Assembly (NCBI GenBank): GCA_003427395.1
Contig: BFEA01000524.1
Location: 160,624-194,965, forward strand
DNA from: Chara braunii
Taxonomy: Eukaryota > Streptophyta > Charophyceae > Charales > Characeae
Length of the DNA: 34,342 bases
Reading direction: 5' to 3'
Shown: positions 28,629-34,342 of the stretch, in pieces
Layout: each line of letters starts with the position of its first letter
How positions within the stretch are numbered: position 1 is the first letter of the stretch
The notes under the pieces: model-generated
Database searches by the model: none
The model's input: only the letters and a program-made list of their open reading frames with translations
Told to the model about the DNA's origin: nothing
Translations under genes and position numbers: made by a program

Positions 28629-29520
28629 CTATAGCGCAACTCCAATCCCATACTGACTTGCGTCAGTCGTGGCGATGAAAGGAAGAGAAGGGTCAACAAT
28701 CTTTAAGATAGGGTAAGGAGTCAAAACATGCTTTAACTTTCTAAATGATGATTCACAGTCTTTGTCCCACAACCAAGACTTTTCCTTTTTCAGCAGTCTT
28801 CTCATAGGAGCAGTTATCGAAAAGAAGTTTTTGACGAACTTCCTGTAGTAGCTAGCAAGTCCTAGGAAAGATCTTAACTCAGTTATAGTCTTAGGTTGTG
28901 GCCAATCTCGCATTGTTGTAATCTTCTTTTCTTCAGGCCTCAGTCCTTCCCCGTTCACTATATGCCCCAAGTACAAAACTTCAGGCTTAGCAAACTCAGA
29001 CTTCTTCGGATCCAGTTTCAAGTTGCCTTTGCGCAACTTCTGTAAAACCATTTGTAGGTGTTTCTCGTGATCTTCTAGTGTCTTATTATACACTAAAATG
29101 TCATCGAGATAGACTACGACGAACTGATCAAGCCATTGATGGAACAATGCGTTCATTGACCTTTGGAAGGTCGCAAGTGCATTGGTCAAACCGAAAGGCA
29201 TAACCATGAACTCGTAGTGACCATACGTGGTTCATAAAGTCGTCTTATGTTGATCTTCAAGAGCCACCTCGATCTGGTGGTACCCTGACTTCTTATCAAT
29301 CTTATACCTACAGCCTTGCAATTGATCCAACAGGTCATTAATGCGCGGAAGTGGTTCCACGTTTTTTACAGTTATGGAGTTCAGTGCACGATAATCTATA
29401 CATAGACGAAGTTCACCTTCCTTTTGGGGCACAAATAAGACATGTGCACCATAAGGAGATCAACTAGGACGAATCCATCCTTTGTCTGTAAGTTCTTGCA
29501 GTTGCTTGCGCAATTCCTCA
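28629..29520 (-). pseudogene. pol: TE7 reverse transcriptase and start of RNase H
   Basis: Minus strand. DGFVLVDLLMVHM-type sequence hides the motif KGWIRPS, which is readable in another frame together with TGA at 29460-29462. Then come VPQKEGELRLCIDYRALN, KIDKKSGYHQIEV, TGA at 29232-29234 in a usual Arg position (HKTTL*TTYGHYEF), VMPFGLTNALATF, YLDDILVYN (YLDD 29100-29111), LYLGHIVNGEGLRPEEKKI, ELRSFLGLASYYRKFVKNF and the RNase H start ATTDASQYGIGVAL with the catalytic Asp kept. The RT core is well preserved apart from stops. Confidence 0.92.
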
Positions 29521-30481
29521 AGTTCTCTGGGAGACATTCGATAGATGTGACCTTCGGGATCTTGCTTCCAGGAATAATCTCAATCGTGTGCTTAATATCA
29601 CGCTTAGTGATTCCCGTCAGCTCAATCTGCAAGTCCTTATACTCGTCGAGAAGTTTTTCGATAGAATGTGGATAGTATGAGGAACACTCACCGACTCGTT
29701 TGACAAGCACCATCATCACTTCCTGATTCAACTTCGTTTTAACTACCATTGAACGAAGAGTTGGGTAACTCATACAGCAGAAAGACAGAGTAGAGTCAGA
29801 GTGAGACCTATGATATAATTTTATTGCTTGGGTTTCATACTTTTCGTCCTTGAGTTTGACAATCTTATCTTTGAACTTAACTTTTGGGTCGACTTCCTCA
29901 TGCCAATCCGTACCTAGAATCGTGTCAAAGGGTAAATTTTTCTCTATTAGGAAGGATACTTCGTGTAAAATCTTATTTCCTTCCTTTGTCCTGAAATAAT
30001 ACTTGACACGATCGACGTATTGAGAGACATTGATCATGCTCTTGTCAGCTAGTATAGTCGTGATAAGTCAAGGTAAGTCTTTTACCTTCATTCCCATATG
30101 CAATTTGCGAATTGCCTTCTCTAAGATATAAGAATGCGCCGATCCTCGATCTAATAGTGCACCAACTCGCGTGTGCGCAATCTCAATTTCTGCAATCATT
30201 AACTCACCCTTAGACTTAGCTTTCTTCGCCCACGAACTCCGAAGTGCTATGAGTTCATTGTCGAGCTCGTCAAGGGAATCGTCCAGGGAGACAGAACAGA
30301 GTACAGCGTCAGGGTGTTCTGGACGACGGGCGAAAGAAGAGTCATCCTCTGCCTTAAGAGTCAAAGGGGTAGAAGGGATTGTAGGAGCCTTACCTTTGTC
30401 TTCGTCTAAACCCTTCGACTTAGTAGGAGCAGATGCTACTCCTACTGGCTGCTCGCTTTTGGGTTCCTGATAAGTGGGCAC
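29521..30481 (-). pseudogene. pol: TE7 aspartic protease and pro-RT linker
   Basis: Two minus-strand frames, 30481-30068 and 30037-29396, with a break near 30050. The active site reads ALLDRGSAHSYIL: the Asp is present but the next residue is Arg instead of Ser/Thr. The second landmark FDTILGTDWHEEVDP is intact. The linker (SIEKLLDEYKDLQIELTG, RDIKHTIEIIPGSKIPK) matches TE6 (IAKLLEEFKDLTEPPTG, RIEIEPGSRTPKG), so TE6 and TE7 belong to one lineage. A frameshift near 29530 precedes RT. Confidence 0.87.
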
Positions 30482-30951
30482 CAGGCTATCACATGACCCA
30501 TGGTGTCACACTTGAGGCATTGCCGATTGTCCATTTTGGACTGCCACTCCTCTCGTGTCATGTTCATTTTCTCCCAAAGCTTCCCGAACGCAATGCAGGG
30601 ATGCTCAGAAAACGAGTGTGGCCTCCTCTTCTTCTTCCATTGACCTTGGCCTCCCTTGTTGGCCACAACGATAGTGACATCACCCTTCCCATATTCATTG
30701 CCGCCATTACCCCCTCCTCCCTCAGACTCGTCGAGGGGTAACTTTTCTACAGTGTCATCGTTAAAAACAACAAGTATGTGGTCCTGGCGCTTTTGTTGTC
30801 AGAGGACCCGCTTACTGTACCCGCCAACTGGTCCAGTCTTTTTCACAGATGCATACGTCTCCTTTACCTGTGCAGTCATTTTCTCCCTTTAGAGCGCGAG
30901 ATCACGGAACTGTCAGTAATTACTAATTATACTTATCGGATTTGGCCTTAG
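30442..30951 (-). pseudogene. gag: TE7 gag C-terminus with zinc knuckle
   Basis: Minus-strand segment with KMNMTREEWQSKMDNRQ and the CCHC knuckle CLKCDTMGHVIAWC (C-x2-C-x4-H-x4-C, 30478-30519). Upstream (30667-30951) lacks a long frame and is decayed. This would be the nucleocapsid portion that binds element RNA. It overlaps the start of the protease frame at 30442-30481. Confidence 0.82.
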
Positions 30952-31782
30952 TCACAAGCTGTCCTGGAATGGTTCAGGCAAAGCTCCCGAGAAGATATAG
31001 AGAACTTGGTTGTCGTGCAAGTTCCAACCAGGTACTTGCAACAACCTATCTACTTCACAAGATAGCGCGTCTCTAGAGGTCCAACGTTTTTGCCCTATGG
31101 TGGTGAGCTCATCAAAGGCTTTATCGACCGCCGTCTTATCCAAGAATCTCTCCTTGATCTTTTGGAGAAATTCTCAAAGAGTTAGGGTTTTCGCCCACTC
31201 ACCGATATCCTCGAAGCCAGCAGCGTTGGCCTCGGACGATACCCATTCCTTGGCTGTCTCTCCAAGACAAGAAGTCAAAAAAGCCACTTGGCTTTCCGAC
31301 GCTACTGGTGCAATTCCACAGTATGTCTGGATCTCAACGATCCAGAGCAACAAGTGCTTGCCCCTTTTTCCATTGTAGGTAAAAGGAAGTTTCATTTTGA
31401 CCTTTTCTTTCCTTTGGGGTTTCTCTGCCTCTTTGGCCGGTTCTTCTTTCTTTTCGATGGGTCCTTCTTTCTTTTCTGCCAGTTCCTCATATTCTTTCTT
31501 TGAGGGACCGGGTTTATCTGGCATTACCTTCCGTATTGCATCTTTCATGAGTTTCTCTTGGGGTAGTTTCTTGTCTGGTTCCCCCTTCGTCTCCTCCTCA
31601 ACACTCACCTTATCCTTATCTTTCATCAGTCTCCTCATGGTATCTAGTGAGACAGTGTTAGTGTCTATCTTCTTCTCAAGATGAACAAGGTAAGCCATGA
31701 TAGAGTGCAATACGGGTGGACAGACTGCCAGGCCAGATACTTCCGCACTAATGAACCACTGCACATCGAAAAAAACAAACAC
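30952..31782 (-). pseudogene. gag: TE7 gag N-terminal and capsid region
   Basis: One minus-strand frame with an internal TGA at 31174-31176 (KTLTL*EFLQKIKERFLDK, usually Arg, a CGA-to-TGA change). The N-terminal third is highly charged (KDKDKVSVEEETKGEPDKK, then EELAEKKEGPIEKKEEPAK). The capsid-like part follows: KLPFTYNGKRGKHLLLWIVE, AFLTSCLGETAKEWVSSEA, RDALSCEVDRLLQVPGWN and YIFSGALPEPFQDSL. The start is probably the Met at about 31699 (MAYLVHLEKKIDTNTVSLDT), because the 28 codons before it are hydrophobic and unlike gag. No 5' LTR is recognisable to the right. Confidence 0.82.
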
Positions 31783-32555
31783 AAATGCTCTGCCTGGACG
31801 AGCTGAAACCTGAACCCATACTTTCTGTTGTCGAGCGCGATACTATGCAAGATCTATAAGTTTGGGCAAGGGCACCATAAGCATATCTTTTCAGGCCTCT
31901 TGATTGTCATGTCCATATCCAATTACGAAGTCTACGACCCCTAAGGTGCTGAACTGAAAGTTTTGGGGCACGTGGGGGTCAGATAAGTAACATGTTTAGC
32001 TTGACCCTTTTACATGAAAGCCATACCTCCCTGAACCAACCCCAATAATAACCCCTCCCCCTCCCCCCCTCTTCCCCGCCTGGGAAACTCCCCAAAAGAA
32101 AATCACACCTTCAAAGTTTTAATGTGGATTTCGACAGATATCAAAGATCGCAGTCGAAATCTGCAAAAAAAAAAAAAAAAAGGCCTTTTTTTTGGAAATC
32201 GGTTTTCCGGTTCAACCCCCGTGGGCTGGTCCAGCCCCGGTTGCACCGGGCAAGCTGAACCGGCTGGTTGCCGGCCCAGCCTAGGTTTCCATCAATTATT
32301 TATGAAACCCCCCTGCTCTCCTCCTCTCTATCGAACAACCACGAAAATCTCAACCACGAATTCAGTTCCACCTCCAATTAACCCCCGACAATACAGTTCA
32401 ACGAAGTGTCACTGAAAGTTCCTCTTCTCCCTACGACCCCCAGCCTCCAATGATAGCCCACTGTTGAAAACAGCATCTCATCATGCCCCAAGCCTGTGAG
32501 TACAGGCGCTGATCTGGCATGAGCCAGATACCAAGTCGCAGCGCCGCAATCCACC
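31783..32555. other. No gene recognised; A-tract palindrome and GGTTC-rich hairpins
   Basis: It holds pyrimidine-rich CCCCTCCCCC (about 32053-32070). A 17-A run joins GGCC and 8 T (32165-32193), an A/T palindrome. GGTTCAACCCC and GCTGAACCGG blocks near 32211-32275 can form a GC-rich hairpin. The TE7 5' LTR would be expected here, but no match to 25700-26667 was seen. Confidence 0.5.
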
Positions 32556-32751
32556 GTGAAGCGGAAGGTGAACCTCGATGAAGAAGATGATGGCTGCCCT
32601 GGTATGGCAACAACTAGCAACAAGCAAGCCGGTCAAGGAAGAAAGCGGCTGTTCTTCAACCCCACAAACAGCAGCGTGATGGTGGTGGCATCAGCACCTG
32701 GGAGACCTCGTACAGGCGCTGCCTCCTCGAGCAGCGGGGCGCCCAGCTATG
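32556..32751 (+). pseudogene. Unrecognised coding-like fragment cut by an LTR
   Basis: A plus-strand frame (MKRKVNLDEEDDGCPGMATT ... GRKRLFFNPTNSS ... APGRPRTGAASSSSGAPSY) with no known domain. The Lys/Arg and Glu/Asp start is compositionally ordinary. Its last 60 bp resemble 22265-22330 (APGRPPTTSASSSSRAPQL in the same relative frame). The TE5-type LTR begins at 32752 inside the open frame. It could be a LINE ORF1 or other TE gene remnant; no function can be assigned. Confidence 0.3.
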
Positions 32752-33130
32752 TGTTACATTATGCGCCTGCAACAGGCTGCACGGGCCATTTTCAGGCCCG
32801 TGTCGTTTTCAGCCTGAAAGCCTGAAAACGAGGGCCTACAGACCCCGTGTTGTTTTCAGGCCAGAATCCTGAAAACAAGGGCCTACAGGCCCCATGTCGT
32901 TTCAGCCCAAAAGCCTGAAAACAAGGGCCTACAGGCCCCGTGTCGTTTCAGCCTGAAAGCCTGAAAACGAGGGCCTACAGGCCCTGTGTCGTTTCAGGCT
33001 AAATCAGGGCCTTTCCGGCCCTGAGTATTTTCAGCCTGAAACTGAGGGCCATTTTCAGGCCCACATCAGTTCGACCTGCCCTGAAACTCAGGCACCAGAC
33101 CAGGGTTTTAGTTCAGGCCCTTTTTGACCT
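32752..33130 (+). mobile_element. TE5-type LTR fragment (U3)
   Basis: Starts TGTTACATTATGCGCCTGC, then a perfect 8-bp hairpin (CACGGGCC / GGCCCGTG, 32780-32802). It matches the TE5 LTR in inverse orientation up to CAGGGTTTTAG near 33110. It ends in a different repeat, so only the U3 part is present. Confidence 0.8.
32801..33000. repeat. About 46-48 bp tandem repeat inside the LTR
   Basis: Four copies of GTGTCGTTTCAGCCTGAAAG followed by CCTGAAAACGAGGGCCTACAGGCCCC-type sequence. Each holds the palindrome GGGCCTACAGGCCC. The TE5 LTR (13990-14230, inverted) has a shorter, more diverged series. Confidence 0.9.
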
Positions 33131-33160
33131 ACTTTCAAGACAACCTGACAACCTATAACC

Positions 33161-33392
33161 TTGTAGAACACCAATAGGACTACCCTGGTACTTGTAGAAC
33201 CTCAATAGGATTACCATGTTACCTGAACATTGCTACTCTCACCCTTGTAGACCCTCAATAGGATTACCCTGTTACGTGAGCATTGATTCCCTTATCCCTG
33301 TAGAACCTCAATAGCATTACCCTGTTACTTGAGCATTGATTCCCTCATCCCTGTAGAATCTCAATAGGATTACCCTGCTACCGGCATTACTC
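33161..33392. repeat. 53-54 bp tandem repeat
   Basis: Units starting (T)TGTAGAACCTCAATAGGATT begin at 33161 (short), 33192, 33245, 33299 and 33352 (partial). They continue with ACCCTGTTACTTGAGCATTG and ATTCCCTCATCCC. Confidence 0.92.
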
Positions 33393-33479
33393 CCATTTTC
33401 CTTTTCTGCCCAGTGATCGGCCCCGTCCCGTCCTTCATAGTTGTTCATTGGGTCTTTGGCATTCGGGACGTTGCCTTCC

Positions 33480-33494
33480 AGAGGGAGGGGATAG
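33480..33494 (+). other. Polypurine tract before an LTR start
   Basis: AGAGGGAGGGGATAG directly precedes TGTTACAGAC. It marks the 3' end of an otherwise unseen element body. Confidence 0.65.
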
Positions 33495-33910
33495 TGTTAC
33501 AGACTCAACCAGGGCTCGATCCCTGGTCCGCAGGTTACCACCCGCCAGGCTGTATTTTTGAGTCTCTGATCTCCGGTTCCTGACTGTTGGCGCCCTTTGC
33601 AGTTGGCGCCCGTTCTCAAATCCCTCTTCTGGCACTTTCAGATTTCGATACTTGGCGCCATCCGGCATTCTGGCGCCCAGGCTCAGACCTTCGATTTTCA
33701 GTGCAGCCCCAAGGAAAATTGCACTTTGCCCTCGGACTCAACTTGAGTCTGGTACTTAAGACCGGACTCAAGCTGAGTTTGTGGATTCAGTTTTCGGCTT
33801 CAGTGCTTGTGCTTCAGTGTGACTTGCTGCGACATTGTGTACAGAACCAAGTGCGACTTTGCGACTTTGCGACTTTGCCACTTTACCACTTTGCCACTTT
33901 GTGTCTGTGT
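33495..33910 (+). mobile_element. LTR start, 3' limit unknown
   Basis: Begins TGTTACAGACTCAACC and then a hairpin CCAGGG-ctcgat-CCCTGG, like the starts of the TE4 and TE6 LTRs (CTCGATCCC). Beyond about 60 bp the similarity is lost: no TATAAAT/GGCAGCG block is seen. Repeated TTGGCGCCC words (33585-33680) follow. Confidence 0.55.
33853..33900. repeat. Six-copy 8-bp repeat
   Basis: GCGACTTT three times, then GCCACTTT, ACCACTTT and GCCACTTT without interruption. Confidence 0.95.
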
Positions 33911-33913
33911 CCG

Positions 33914-34342
33914 TCAAGTCGTGTCGAGTGAGCGTGTGTGTTTGGCGTTCGGGGATGCTGGCGACAGACTCCGATGCTTGATTGTAGGTAGAACTACTAA
34001 GATGTTGTGACAACTTATATGCATACCAGCGTTTGCAGCAGATTGCCATGTTGTGCAATGTTTTATCGACATGAGATATGGTGAAGTGCTGCTGTAGCCG
34101 CTGAAGAGATGTGTTGGCAACTCGTGAGTCAACCTGAGTAGGTGTTCGATACGGTCACCTAGAAAAGTTACGTTGGCATCTTGAAAAAATTGTTGTCGCC
34201 ATCTGCACAGCTGATAGAGAGTGTTGGCATTTAGAGATTCATTGTTGTGTCCTGCTCTCATGGTTACTATAAAGTTGGCAATGTACTCTTCCAGACCAAG
34301 TTTTGATGATTTTGAAAGGGCCTTTTTCACCCAATGTAGGCC
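33914..34342 (-). CDS. Unrecognised partial open frame, runs off the right edge
   Basis: The minus-strand frame is open from the window edge (reading GLHWVKKALSKSSKL) for about 140 codons. Composition is ordinary for a protein (LGLEEYIANFIVTMRAGHNN, YQLCRWRQQFFQDANV, IEHLLRLTHELPTHLFSGY), not low-complexity, and richer in A/T than the transposons. No family was recognised. The part below about 33990 overlaps the transposon-like repeat side and may not be coding. It could be an exon of a host gene or part of another mobile element. Confidence 0.3.
   Translation of the reverse strand, partial: GLHWVKKALSKSSKLGLEEYIANFIVTMRAGHNNESLNANTLYQLCRWRQQFFQDANVTFLGDRIEHLLRLTHELPTHLFSGYSSTSPYLMSIKHCTTWQSAANAGMHISCHNILVVLPTIKHRSLSPASPNAKHTRSLDTT

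Overview
The window reads as intergenic heterochromatin from a large plant-lineage nuclear genome. It is a stack of nested, decayed retrotransposons. Supporting signs are Ty3/gypsy pol genes with integrase C-terminal chromodomains, primer-binding sites of the initiator-Met type (TGGTATCAGAGC), TATA-bearing LTRs, plant-type LINE ORF2 remnants, a tRNA-derived SINE-like unit, long (CT)n/(GA)n tracts and one assembly gap. A streptophyte alga such as a charophyte (Chara-like) fits best; that is inference from style, not proof. No intact host gene, rRNA or functional tRNA was found.

Layout. 1-2274: minus-strand gypsy element TE1 (5' LTR plus broken gag, running off the left edge), apparently inserted into the gag of TE2. 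2275-~8850: plus-strand gypsy element TE2 (gag, protease, RT, RNase H, integrase, chromodomain, polypurine tract, 3' LTR). ~8890-9991: a related LTR in inverted orientation, tail-to-tail with the TE2 LTR. 10023-11551: LINE fragments, including a minus-strand ORF2 C-terminus and 55-bp repeats with telomere-like motifs. 11552-12904: LTR, primer-binding site and leader of TE4. ~12905-16680: minus-strand TE5 (3' LTR carrying the gapped CT tract, then chromodomain, integrase, RNase H and the end of RT), cut at its RT by TE6. 16681-22018: plus-strand TE6 (LTR, primer-binding site, long leader, gag, protease, start of RT), broken off inside RT. 22019-~23300: LINE pieces in both orientations. 23467-24545: tRNA-derived SINE-like unit and a tandem array of degenerate tRNA-like units. 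24689-24840: a foldback element. ~25700-31782: minus-strand gypsy element TE7. 32556-33494: a coding-like fragment, a TE5-type LTR fragment and two tandem arrays. 33495-34342: another LTR start, then an unrecognised open frame leaving the window.

None of the elements can make a full set of proteins as they stand: every pol carries nonsense codons, frameshifts or truncations. TE2 has also lost catalytic Asp residues in its protease and RNase H. The less expected signals lie outside the genes: ten GTTGAC (W-box core) copies at about 11-bp spacing in the TE6 leader, an octamer GCCATAGC recurring across LTR families, hairpins at nearly every LTR start, the inverted LTR pair, and the tRNA-like array.
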